Assembly (NCBI RefSeq): GCF_030463565.1
Contig: NC_134643.1
Span: forward strand, 40,896,221 to 40,960,220
Direction of reading: 5' to 3'
Origin: Pelecanus crispus
Lineage: Eukaryota; Chordata; Aves; Pelecaniformes; Pelecanidae
DNA length: 64,000 nt
Shown: positions 23,491 to 45,600 of the stretch, piece after piece
Layout: every line of letters starts with the position of its first letter
Position numbering within the stretch: the stretch's first letter is position 1
The notes under the pieces: model-generated
Told to the model about the DNA's origin: nothing
Databases searched by the model: none
Seen by the model: only the letters and a program-made list of their open reading frames with translations
Position numbers and translations under genes: made by a program

Positions 23491-26400
23491 TAGATGTTCT
23501 CTGATTTTGCTGCAAACTGTTGCCCTGATGCCCCAGCCCCTCACCTCTCGCTCTGGCTGTGCTGTCTGTGCAGCCGGTGCCGGCTGCAGGGATGAGCTCT
23601 GGAAAGTAAACACCACAGAAGACTACATATTTAAACTCAGATGTTTAGCTTCCAGGGAAATTTTCAGCAGAAATGTCGGATGTAATCGAATCGTTGTTTA
23701 AAATACCTGTCAAGACTTGACTGACTTTCCAGACAAGTGGCACTTTTAGAGATTTACTTTGCAAGGTGCCAAATACATAATTTCAGAGTGTAACTTGCCG
23801 CCCAGTACTTATCTTAAACCTTTAACACAAATACTTGGCAAACTGCTATCTTGAGCTGTTCTACTATTTATGTTCCTAATTTAACGGTGTTTACTATAGC
23901 CTCTGGCACTCTTGACTGTGTAGGGCCTTTTTCATTACATTATGTTTTGCTTCTTGTCTGAATCCCTGTTTAATACGCTCACTATCGCAACCTGCCAAGG
24001 CTGTTCTCCAGCTGCCTTCCGACCGTGCTACTGCAGTTCCCGTGTCCGTACCAAAACCTGGCAAGAAACTGCCATGGATTTAATTCCATCAAGGTTCTCT
24101 CTTGTTATGAGTGAGATAAATATGATGTTAAAAGTTTAGATGTGAGAAAGCTGAAAGTTGGCGGAGTGTTTTAAGGTGAAATAGCCTTTCTGGCAGCTGG
24201 CTCTCTACTTTGATATCTACAGTTCATTGCTGTCATTTTCCACACTTACACTCCCATTTGGGGAGGATGCTTTCTTCAAACAATCTGCAGTTGGTTTCTG
24301 GGCATTAGGTGCTACACAACCAAAATACGTGATTGCTGAGAACCACGTTTTCTTGGAAAAACAAAAGGCAGAACAAACAGAAGGTCAAGAAAAAAGCAAT
24401 AGCAAACAGTTAAGGTGGCCTCTGGATCTCTGGTCAAATCTGGTAATACAGATTTGTATTACCATCACTTGCTTTCAAATGTAAAGCAGCTCTTAGCTAT
24501 CCATTGTGTATAGGCTATAGGATGTTTACTAGTCTTTTCCCTGCGAGATGAGTGGCTATGCCATGCAGCAGTGATGGTATGAAGGATGTATGGGGGGTTT
24601 CCATACATCCTTCAAAAGCGAGGGCATCTGGGGACCAGCGTTACAGCGGGATGGAGAACAGCAAGTGCTGTGACCTGAGTGCCACAAAATAGGTTTTGGA
24701 CAGAGAAGCTGGGCAGAATATCAAGCCTGGAGAACAAAGATACGTCGCAGTCATCTGCGGCCATGCTGTGGAAGAGAGGTGCTGAAAATACTCTCTCTCA
24801 CAACAGAAGGTGGGACATGCTGGCCGCAGCACGCCAGCAGCAAGAGCCGGTTCGCACTGAATGAGCATCTCAGAGCAGCCACTTCTCTACTGCTTTAACA
24901 CTACGCGCCCTGTCCGAGGACTGCCGTGGGCAACGTGTCATTCCTGGATTTCGCAGGGCATCCTTTTCCAAGCAGTTACCCTGGAATGAGACCTGACTTT
25001 TAAGAAAATATTCCCATGGCAGGTTTTTGTATTTGTTTCCATTTCTAAGCATCTGCGGCGCCCTCTAAAGGCAAGGCGCCCCGCCGTGTTGAGACACTGT
25101 ACGCTTCAGGTGTGGAAAAGCAAATGCATTTGGTGTAAATAATAATGAATTTACATCCATGGCAAAGACATCCCTGAGACAAATCCCTTCAGATGTCCTG
25201 CTGATCAGGACAACATAAAAGCCTGAGTAAGAATATATTAATAATACAGTTTAGGTACATTTTTCTTTATAATCCATATGGAGAGAAATAACTTTGCAAT
25301 ATACCTTATGTCTATAGACACAGATATGTATATATTTTTCCTACTTGAATTATTTCTTCTTAATGAAACTTTTAAGCTGCAGACAACTATTTCTTACGGG
25401 TCCTCTGCATTGTAGTTTAATCATTATTCCAGCTTATCAAAAAAAGTCACGATGACCTTTTGTTGCTGCATTTTGTACCTCTGTTGGCTAAATGAACGTC
25501 TGCTTGGAACACACCGAGATCAGAGTATTTGGGAAAAAAATAACCTTCGTGTGGTGGGATAATAAGGGCCACATTCGCAATAAAATGATCAATCTTGATC
25601 CTTCTGAGAATCGGTGACTCGGTGGAGGCTCTAAGGCAAAGGCAGTCTCCTCAAGTAGACCTAGGGTGGTGTTTTGAAAGCCACTTCACATCTTCAAAGT
25701 TATCCTGATGCCCTCCAACATGAACATTCATGACTTCCCAGAAGTATTTGTGGCATTTGAGAAGAAGTTCAAGCGATAAAGGCGCTCGGCACAGACATTG
25801 TCTTGCTCTTGTCAAAGCGACGCTGCCCTACCAGAGGGCATGACATCTGCTCTGCTGCGCATCAAGTGGCGCATGTAGGATCCTTGAGAAATGCCTTTGC
25901 TTTCTGAAAGTTCACAAATGACCACAGCTATTCCTCACCATTCTTATTTCCGGCACCCAGCTCTTGCAGCTTGGTGGCTGGGGTGGCTGCAGGACGGAAA
26001 ACGTGGATGCTTGCTGAGAACATACGTAAAACCTCTGAGTCCAGAAGAAACAGGGAACACTGCTCAGAGCTAGACAATTAAAACAAAAATCACAATAAAA
26101 TGGAAAGCAATATAAAAACTGTGTGTTATTATTTCTGCATTTTGGGGGATTTTTTTTTTTTTTAAATAAAACATTAGAATGGAGGTACTGGTGGTTTTTC
26201 AGATCCAAAACGCTGCACACAGCTGTGTGATGACACCAGGCTCAGCCTTTGTTGAGACCAGGTCGTGTAGCCCTCATAATTTTGGAGGTAAGTTTGAAAA
26301 AGCAAACGATGTATTTTCAAAATCCAAAGGCCTAACGAAGAGAGCTCTAAAATAATTGATTTTAAGCATCTCATGCCCCTCCTCAATCAGCCTAACATAG

Positions 26401-27620
26401 CAAGGAAGGAGGCTTAAAGGAATAGTTTTTAAGAATGTCTTTAGTATGTGCTCATAATGATTTGCTTTACATTTATTTAAAGTCTGTGACAGGCATTTAG
26501 ACCCCTTCTTCACTCACAAATGCTGTGTGTTTGGTTTTTTCTGCTGTTTTTCCTTGACCAGAGCATCGCTGCTAGAGCAGATGATGACTCCTGCCTCCTC
26601 CATGTTCTTGACATTCATTCTTTGCTACACACTGTCACGCATCTGCTCTCTTTTGGAGGGGTTACTTCGTTCCAGTTCACCTTCACATGGTGAGCAGTGT
26701 ATTTTAAATAAGCGATGTATTGCAGGGGAATAATCATTATTGCGCTTTTCCCAGCATCCTAGCTGGGTCTTTTGCACAAAAATGGCTGTTTATTCAAATT
26801 TAGCCTTAATGTATGCTAGGCTGCAGAACGTAATTGCTCACCGCACTTTCTCGTGCAGAGGAACGAGTGAAAAAGTCTCGTAAGTAGATTGCGGACTCAG
26901 TGCTGAGCTTCCTCTCAGGCAGCTAATGGGCTCGGGGTTGCTCTCTGTCAGATCAGAGTCTCTTTTTGGCACCATTATTTTTCTGCCAGCTTGACTTGAA
27001 CCTAAGTGTCAGGCAGGGGTGGGAACCGCTAACCTCAGGAAACTCGCAGGAAAATAAATCCAAGTGAGCGCTTCCAAATATCCTGCTGAAATGTGTACAA
27101 AACCACTGGCTGTTTATTACCACGTGTTGCAGCCTGTCATGTTTTTTACTTTTAAGACCCTTTTTTTGGGTGGCAATCACATTTATGTTTAGACGGGAGC
27201 TCTCCCATAAACAGGGAATTAAACTTCAGTCATTAGGGGGTGACTTGTCACAACCCCATCAAACGTCCGTCTGCTCAGCCCTGCTGAAATGCCTCCATGT
27301 CAAAGGGAAATGGTTATATATTACGTCCTCTTTCTCTGCCTTGGTTACTTCTGGGCCACGTGTCACTAAAGTGAGCTTGAAAAGCAGCTTACTCGGAGGG
27401 GACCAGGCAAGCCCTTGGACTGCCTCCTCTTTCCCCTGCTAACGGGAGCCAAGCTCACCCCATTTATTATATTTATGTAAAAGACATTAAGGATTGTTAG
27501 TAAAATGTCTATTTGGTCTAGACTGTCCCCTGGTTATCTGTGCCTTAGTAGCTTCATTGGACACCGATATTTGCACAATCCAGCGGTTACTCTGAGAGCA
27601 AATGAATCGCTTTTCTGCCA
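23491..27620. other. Intergenic DNA between the divergent LRRC10 and protease genes
   Basis: About 4.1 kb with no supported gene and no recognised transposon. It contains one short inverted repeat (24580-24614). The short frames scattered here have no splice partners or family motifs. Confidence 0.6.
24580..24614. repeat. Perfect 14-bp inverted repeat (hairpin)
   Basis: TGAAGGATGTATGG, a seven-base GGGGTTT spacer, then its exact reverse complement CCATACATCCTTCA. Flanks do not extend the pairing. It is too short for a typical microRNA precursor and may be a templated inverted duplication. Confidence 0.9.
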
Positions 27621-27626
27621 AAGCAC

Positions 27627-27649
27627 TGACCTCCTGTGATTGATTGACC
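27627..27649 (+). promoter_or_regulatory. CTSEAL: Two TGACC nuclear-receptor half-sites upstream of the protease TATA box
   Basis: TGACC at 27627-27631 and again at 27645-27649, same orientation, 30-50 bp upstream of the TATA box. Each matches half of an estrogen/nuclear-receptor element, though not as the standard inverted pair. The chicken counterpart is reported to be strongly expressed in laying-hen liver, which makes hormone control plausible but unproven here. Confidence 0.35.
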
Positions 27650-27678
27650 TGGCGAATGGCCCTCTGCTGACAACGGGG

Positions 27679-27685
27679 TATAAAA
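27679..27685 (+). promoter_or_regulatory. CTSEAL: TATA box of the nothepsin-like gene
   Basis: TATAAAA preceded by GGGG, 58 bp upstream of the start codon. Transcription would start near 27705-27712, leaving a 5' UTR of about 25-30 nt. A sharp TATA promoter fits a tissue-specific secreted protein, in contrast to the CpG-island promoter of CCT2. Confidence 0.75.
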
Positions 27686-27736
27686 AAGGGACTTCTGAGT
27701 AAATGAGTGCCATTGGACTCGGAACCGGTTGGAGCC

Positions 27737-37297
<9,561 letters not shown>

Positions 37298-38321
37298 GTC
37301 GTAACAGCATTTATAATGCCTTAACCCAAATGTTAACGTAATGATCTCCAACGCATGTGCGAAGAAGGGCTTTAACTGAAACTCTGGACCTAAATACAGT
37401 CATGTTTGGGCTTTGGGGTGATCCTTGTCCCAAATGATATAGTTTTGTTTAATCTCTATATGTTTACAACTGAGAAACAATTTTTCCTTAAAAACTGATG
37501 GACACCACAGCTCTCAGGATGAAGTGAAAACAGCTCAGCACTCAGATTTGCAAAAGAGCAGGAAGGATAAAAATGCTGAACAGTGGCAGGCTGACAAGAT
37601 AGTGGTTACGAGTGAGGGAAACTAATCCCAGTCTGGTCTGGTCTGGGTACCCTTTTTTCTTCTCATGTGCTAACTTCCACCTCATTTCCTACGGCTTTCC
37701 TTTTCCTCACTATTTTCCACAGTTGGCATTTTGTCCAACCTCATTTCCTTAGTGCCACTTAAATTCTCTTTATATGGGCTTGCTCCAACCTGTTTATATA
37801 AAGGGGAATTTGACTGATGCCTGTGTGGCCACTGATTTCCACTACTGTTCCTTGTGCACAATTTCCTGCTCCTTACGCCATCTCTCAAACCTGCTTTTTC
37901 CCTTGGGTTCATTCTCGCTTGACACTTTTTTCCTGTTTTGGGACTCGGTGTTTAATGTCCATGTCTTAGGTCAGATGCTGCTTTTAGCATCTGACACCTC
38001 TGCCCCTTGGCACTGTGGGCAGCTGGGAGCAGCATCTATTCGCATTCCAAAAACCGGACCACAAGCCTTGCAAAAGGAGCTGCAAAGGGATACCGCAGTG
38101 TCCCTCCATCTCAGATGAGTTACGAGACCAATGCACCAGCAGCAGACAGCTACTGCCCCTTCCTCAGCCACTTCTTGTCAGCAGCAGCAGCATCAGTGCT
38201 GGCAGAGGTGTGAAACAGCCACAGGTAGCTGCGCCGATTTGGCAAAAGAAGATTCACCTAAATTATACCCACTGGAGTATTTGTTTGGATTGATAAAGCT
38301 GATGCTGCCCCCGTACACGTG

Positions 38322-38327
38322 AATAAA
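38322..38327 (+). terminator. CTSEAL: Candidate polyadenylation signal of the protease gene
   Basis: First AATAAA after the stop codon, giving a 3' UTR of about 1.05 kb (37298 to about 38345). A GT-containing stretch (GGAGTTAGTGCTGTTT) follows. No other gene structure is seen in 37298-38321. Confidence 0.5.
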
Positions 38328-38349
38328 ACTTAACCAAGCAAAATCTGCT

Positions 38350-41300
38350 TTGGAGTTAGTGCTGTTTCAGCTTCATTTTATGTTTTTCTTACAGTGTGGT
38401 GAGACCGGAGAGGAGCGGGAGGAGAGGGTGCAACACAGATTGAAAATCCAGGTTGCTCTGCAGCCTGGAGGGGAGAGATGGGATGTGTTGGGGTTGCTTG
38501 AGTCTTCCTGAAGGCAAAAAAAGGTCTGCAGCCCCAGGTCCTGGCACCTCCCAGGCAGGGCAGGGCTGTGGGGAGCTGGAGACCGTCCCGCTGCAACATC
38601 GCTGGGGCAGGGGCTGGCAGCCCCGGGGGGCTTGCTGCTGCTGCTGCCGCCTGTCTGGGCGTGCTTAACGCAGACCAAATGCGACATCCATTACTGGCCT
38701 TGGCAGCATTACGATCACGGCCCCTTAGATTTTGAGGCTTCAGTCGTAAGACTCAGTAAGAGATGGTTTGCCTGTAGGTATCTCTGAAATACTGATCTTG
38801 CCTGCCAGTATGAAACACCCCCTCTCCCCAGTGCACGTTTTCACGACTCTCTATTTGCAGCCGCGTGGTGTTACACATTTGGCATCCAGGCTATCAACCT
38901 CTAGCAACGGGGACTCGGCTGCCAGGTGTCTCTTTTTGCAGACAAGATGGAGCTGTACAAAGTTGCCATATATTTCAGGCCAATATGGCCTTGTTTCCTC
39001 TTTGTCCGTATCACTCTAAAAGAACAGAGTGACCACGAACTAACTTACTTGTCTAGAAAATGTAATTTGTTTGGTCGTTAAACAAAGACAAACAGACATC
39101 TATAAAGCCCTATCACTCATTTAACAGCAGCGGTGTATTTTTGTTTTCTCTACTATGCAGCAGACAACACTCTGGTACTGTTCCATTATTTCTAAAATAC
39201 ATATATATCCCTCAAACATGAGCTTGCAGTCAGAGTTAAAGATCTGTTATTTATGGCAGGGATTTTAAGGGTGCTGGGACATGTCCCTATACCTGGTCGG
39301 TCCCTGCATAGACATCTCAGCTCTATGAATTCCAGCGCAGAGCATGAACACATCCCAGAAATAGGTGGAAAGTCAGGCAGTGCATGTAGCGACCAGCCCT
39401 CTCTTTGTTCTGATATATCTCATCCTGCTCAAGATTAACACCATTTGATGGGAGCAAGCTGCTGTCTGACCTATTTGCCTATCCTAGCCCTATTCTCTCC
39501 TCAGTCTTTTCCAGCTTTGCCAACTTCTGTAGGTCTGCCTTGCTGTTCCTGGTAGGCATCAAGTTGGCTTGCGTTGTAGGTCGAGCATTTGCCAGAAGTG
39601 CTTCTTGACAGTTCAATACAGTCAAGACGACTGTGTTTCTCAAAATACTTTTATTCATGCAATAATTTGACACTGTTTATACTGGTGAACATGAATTGTA
39701 AATTGTTGGGTTTGCTAAAATAGTCCATTTACCATGCTAAGGCAAATACTTCACTGAGAGAAGTGCCGAGGAGAGCACATAATCCCAAAAGATAATTTAA
39801 TACAAATCAGAGCCTGCAGACGTTTGCAAAAGTAAGATAACAGACTAAATGAGGAGAGGAAATTTTCCTGATAACTCATCCCAGCACTAGCTTCTTTACA
39901 AGCAACGAACGGAATATTATAGCTAACCTGGAGCTGGCCTGCTGTGTGTGAAATGCTATTTGTGTATTGCAGATTACATTGTGGGACTTCAGAGCTGTCA
40001 ATCCTAATTTAACATGCATCCACATGTCTAATAGACACCTCTGTGGGACTTAACTGAAGCTTTTATCTACCCAATGGCTACTGTGTGGCCACCCTTAGCC
40101 TCCATCGAAGAATGAACACAGTTGCTAGGCCAGGGAATACTGGCAGAGTGAGTGGGAGAGGTAGCAAAATCATTGCTCATGAGATGCATAATGTCCTGGT
40201 AGAAAGCAGCAGTGTGCATCCTAGGTAGTGGCCAGGCTGAGAAGAAGATGATGGAAGATGAGCAGAGCTGGACGATGAGAAGCTGGGAAGGCTTCTTCAG
40301 GCTTAGCCCTGGGGGGATGAAATATCCTGATGTCTGGGTTGGGGAAGATGAGCACTTGGCTCCAACACTGTAAGCCCTGGTGGAAGCTGTGTGAAGGAGG
40401 AGAGTGAGGAGGTGTGATGGGACCGGACCCTCAGTCTGGATTTGTGGTGGGCACTTTACAGTCATCTCTAATCTCTGGCTTTAAATCCCTTACAGAGAGA
40501 AGCACAGTTCCTCAAACTTGTGTACTGTGAGGAGAGACCTAGATAATAGGCCAGACTTTCTCCATAGCTGCTGAAACCCCTTCCTATACATGTGCAGCTG
40601 GGAGGAGTACGGCCAAACTCCCCCGAAACCTGTAGTGCTCTCCTGTCTTCAGTGGAGCGCTATGGAGGAGTGCTTCAGGCTCCCAAGGCGAGCAGCAGTG
40701 ACTTTGTCTTTGGGTCTAGCTGTGTGACTGGAGCTGTCTGGGTATCCTCAAAACTTCTCATTTATACTGTAAATTTGCCTCATCTCACAGTGTGAAGTGC
40801 CTCCGCAGGTGCCTGAGAAATCTGTGCTTGGCTTTTCTGCGTACCTGAAATTCCCATAAGATGAGTTTAAACAGCTCTTCCTTGGGCTAAGTATCCTCTG
40901 CTTCCTAAACTGATGGGGATACATGTGCTTTTGTCTAGCATCTTTGAAGGATTTGAAAGGGTGGCACTACTCAGACCATGTCTAATACACACCAACAGGA
41001 GCTGGTTCCCAGACTGAAACAAAGCTGGAAGAAATAAAAGTGGGGAGGGCAGTTGATTTTTTTTTTCAAGCCTGCCCAGATGAGAAAGCAGAGTCCTGCT
41101 GTATGTGATAGCCTACTGGAAGGGCTCCTCACCTAAGCTGTTGGCCAGAGGAGCAGGAGCAGGCAGGTCCGTTCATTCCCTTCCCAGCTTCAGGGGCCCT
41201 GAAGACTCCCAGGAGCCGCTGGTGCTACCAGAGATGCTGATTTGTTGTCCGAAGCGCAACCTTCTGAGAAAGAAAGCTGGGTGGACTTGCTGTCCGTACA

Positions 41301-42027
41301 GTCCACACCGCTTGCTGGCTGTTGCAGCCCCATCATTTTCTGTATCTCCCCCTCTCTCTGTTCTTCCCAGCCCCTGAGCTACCTGGCCTCTCCCTTGTCT
41401 AGGGAGATCGTCTGCTTGGATACTCACTTGTAAAGGAATGCTGGCATCATGCTCTGAACTGCATTCCTGTAGATGTGCATGAAAGCTAAAACCAAAGAGC
41501 TGCCACTGCTTTCAGGGCCTTCTTTGAGACTTCTTGCAGGAGTGGCAGCTGAAAGGCCAGGTTGCTACCAGAAGGTGTAGGGAGGTGTCTTGGTCACCCC
41601 TGGAGCTGCAGGAGCCACCTAATGCTGTCTCAGGTTTGGGTTAATGGAGAATGTGTGTGGTACGTCTGGGCAGCATGGTAACAGGGGAGGGGCGAAGGAA
41701 GCAGAGAGCAATTTTTGCTAGGAGTCCCTGGCCATTTGGTTGTCTCCCTGGGATGACTGCAGCCTGTGCACTTCCAGCTGAAGATCTCCGCAAGAGTGGA
41801 GCCGTAAGCTCAGTTGCCCCTGCAGCTCCATCACCTCTTGAGACAGTGCCACAGCCCTTTCATCACTAGGGATGCCACTTGGGAACGGCGTTCTTGCAAT
41901 AAACAGCCGCTAGGTACGTCACATACATGCTCCAAGGAACAGAGACCAAGGCTCAGACCTCCCATGTACATCTCATCAGCAGTTTTGCCTCTTCCATTTT
42001 TCTTAATGAAGTCAAACATTTAATCCT
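38350..42027. other. Intergenic DNA, protease to BEST3
   Basis: 3.7 kb between the 3' ends of two convergent genes. No supported gene or named repeat. Many short frames on both strands overlap each other and lack splice or family evidence. Confidence 0.6.
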
Positions 42028-42033
42028 TTTATT
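42028..42033 (-). terminator. BEST3: Candidate BEST3 polyadenylation signal
   Basis: AATAAA on the minus strand, about 610 bp beyond the BEST3 stop codon. The intervening 42034-42639 would be the 3' UTR and shows no other feature. Confidence 0.4.
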
Positions 42034-42639
42034 TTTCCACTCTGTAGTGGCATAGCTTCAGCAGAAGCGGGGCAGGCTCTTGCCCCACACAGGCGAGGAG
42101 CCTGATTTTTCAAGCCTTCCTCTAGGCAGTGAGAGATGGTGGGCTGAATCTCTCCAGGCTGAGAAGGGAATTGAGGCCACACCTGCCCTTCTAGCCACTT
42201 GAGTAGAAACCGAAAATGTTAGTGGGTCTTATAAGGATGTCACGGACCTTAATCTGAAGGAGCAGCCAAAGGTAGCAGTGTTCAGGATGGATCCAAAGTG
42301 GACAGAGCCACCTCTGCTCTTCTGATAACCTTAGTGTTTCCTCTAGGTGAGCCTACACAGTTCGCTGCCATGTGCACTGGCTGGTTTGCATCCACTCCTG
42401 AGGCTCCCAGTTCTCCCCACAAATGTTTTCCCCACAGGGTCACAGATTTCAAGCCAGTGACCAAGTGGCTTAAAGCATGTCACCACAATGCCTCCTATTT
42501 AGGTGCCCAAATCCTCTGTTGGATCTTGCTCAGGACTTGTCTGAGCATTGTGTCTGCCCTTCTGCACTTTCAGCAAATCTGTGTGAGAACCACTTTCAAG
42601 AGAAGACAGGAAGTTCAGTCAGACCCAGGGGAAACAAGG

Positions 42640-45600
42640 TCAAAGTTTTCTTTCACTTCTCTCATTAGAAAATTCTACTATGGCTGTTTCTTTAGTATCT
42701 GGGTTTTCCCATAAGTGCTGCATCTCAAACGTCTCTGGAGCAGCAGCAGAGGTAACATTTTTTCCATCACTGAAGGTCCTTTGTTGTGAAGTTGTCCCAC
42801 AATCTGCTAAAGGAGGTGCAGCACTGGCGTCTGACACTGTGCTATGACTATGGAAGCTTGGTAAACTCCATCGCTGAAGGTTTCTCTCAGGATCTGTTAT
42901 GAAACCGGCTATGTCACTACCGTGGGGTTCAGGTTTGGGCTCCCCTATCACAGTAGGAAGTGACTGATGCACCTCAGAGCCTGGGAGGTATGTAGTCATT
43001 TCTGGGGGGAAAAAAGGATGGTCCAGAAGAGTCACATCTGCCTTCGTTAGGCTCCTTTGGAGCTCCTCTTCTGGCATGCTCGCGGTGCGCTCTGTTTGCG
43101 GATCTGGTTTGCCCAGCACATCAGGTGCTTTCCCCTCAGCTTCAGAGATTATGACCTCAGGAACTGGCTTGTTTGTCTCAGATGAGGTGTCGCTGTCACC
43201 AAACTGTGCCTCGTTCCTTGAGGATTCAGTTATGGGTCCTAGATCTCTGCTACTATGAAGTCTGTTACTTCTGTCAACTCCTTCGTGTTTCTTCTTGAAG
43301 CTTGACGTAGAGTGTCTCCCTCTTGTGTGCATTTCTTGCAACCGTCTGATGTGCCCCTTTTCATCAGCTGGGAAAAACACCGAATTCTCACTTGTCTGCC
43401 GACTATAGCGCTGGTGAGTTGGGGATGAAGGGCTCTCATGAACGCTGAGAAATCTCTTGACTCTTCTCAGCACTGAATGTTGTCTTCGGTGCTTCTCTTC
43501 TTCCCAGGGCCACTCCTCCCCATAGAGGAATTCTGTATCAGCCAGCCTGCCAAATAAAGCCAGGTAGCACGTGTCACATATAGGAAGCATGCGGTCTACC
43601 TGCACATATATCCTGCTGTCTCAGCAAGAAGACATAGGAACCAAGGCCCTAGTGTGTCCCCAAGGAAGAGCATGGAAGGGGTGAAAAAGGGGTGAGGGCA
43701 CCAGGAAATAGTCCCCGTGCCTTTGGACCAGCTGATCAATGAAAGCTCTTCATGTCCAGATGTTTCTTTTCCTGAGGACCAGGCTGGGAGGGCATCCAGC
43801 CAGGCACCTGGCCCCATTTCATATTTGGGCTGCAGCCCTCTGTGGCAGCTCCACATGGTTAGGCTTGTGCTTGGGGTGAGGGAAAGAGGAGAAAGAAACC
43901 CTGCTCAGTGCTGTAGATACTTTTCCAGCAGAATCCCTTGGGCAAAAATAACAACAGTGAAAAAGCCACTCCTGGAAGCAGAGTGTGATGGTTTCAAAAA
44001 ATGTTGGAATTACTCAGATGGCCAAATCTCACTTACTTCTGGGGCACGACAGTGTCTGAAAGTCCCACATGTACCTGGTACTCTTCTCCTGCCCATCATC
44101 GGTGGTTCATGAGGACGACTACTGCTTCATCTGCCAGGCAATTCAGTACATATTACTGGCTCAGTGCACCCCAGAAGACAAGTCACATTGGCCCCGTTAC
44201 CTGTCCTAAGGGCAAGGATGGCAAAGGGGCTCAGGCCAAATCTGAAGCAAGGAGCACATGGAGGCTACGCTAACCTGGAGGGCCAGAGAAATTTCATCCA
44301 GCATTTGTGAAGATGTCGGCCTGCGGGGACTCGGGAAGACTTTGGAATTGAGCTCAAGTTTTATATATTAGCTTTGGACTTGGATGAATCTTTAGACCTT
44401 GTTTTTGAAGTCTGCATAAGAACTACCCATTTTTTTTAGAGAGATGAACAAAGAAACAGTTCAGAGGAGAAAATAATTAATAAAAAAGTCATCACATCAA
44501 AGCTGTTTGCATTTCACAGGGGCTAACATGGAGCTATTTTTCATTCACTCCCCCCTTCATTTTTTGTGTGAAGTGCTTCTTACTCAAAATTGTCTGCAGA
44601 CTTAATAACGTTTCTTCTTTACTTTGCCACTTTTTTTCCCCTAGCAATTGCAGTAAAATAAATTATATTCTATGGATTTTTCTTCTTTACTGTTTTACTT
44701 TCTGCTTTACTTTTCTTTTGGCCATTTTATAGTTTTTCCAGAAGGAAATAAATTCTGAAAAAAGCTGTGTGTGATAAAAGGAACTCATATAAACCGTGGT
44801 TCTTTGTACTAGAATGCATGCAAAAATGGAAAAATAAGAGGAATAAAAATGAGAAAACACCAATTTCCAGGCCAAATGAAGCAAAAAAATTAAGCACATT
44901 TTATTTTGATAACGGCTGGAAAATTTTGGAAAAATTGAAAACTTCTTAAGATAAATTTTAAAGTTAAAAAAATGGCTACTATAAAGTTTTTAAAAAGATT
45001 TTTCAGATAAAAATGTCTACTTGCCCTGGTATTTGTTCAGGCATGGTGGTATTTACACTTACTGACCTGTTCTATATTACAGCATATCACAAGTGTTTCA
45101 ACTCAACAGTTTCTAAGCTGACTGGCCTATCACTGATTTGTCATATAGGTCCTGACAACATGGTGCAATCCTACATCCTCTATAAGTTTCTTTATAAGGA
45201 TGGTTCTTGTGCTGATCTCTGCAAATAACTCCTTTATCTCTTCACAAAATCTGATCGCTCCAACTGCCATGCCTAGATTATTAGCCAATGAAAAGTCATA
45301 CAATGTTTAAGATAATTTCTTGTTTATCTTCATAAAAATCTGGACTAATTTTAGCCATCATCTGCCAACAAAACAAGCAAAGGAATAGCTATTTTGCTAA
45401 CTGAGGGGTGTATGAAGAATCTATAGTAAATAAAAAAATATTAAGAAAAGTCAGTCGTTATTTTCATGCCATCTTGTGCTCAGAAACTATCAACAAACCC
45501 TCCCTGCAAACATACTCTATTTCTTAATTACACAGTTTAAGCTGTGGGTGCACAGTTTGTATGAGCACATGGACCCCTGGAGACATCATCCCACCAACGC

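Noticed and set aside
24580-24614. MicroRNA precursor
   Set aside because: A stem of 14 bp with no pairing outside is too short for Drosha/Dicer processing.
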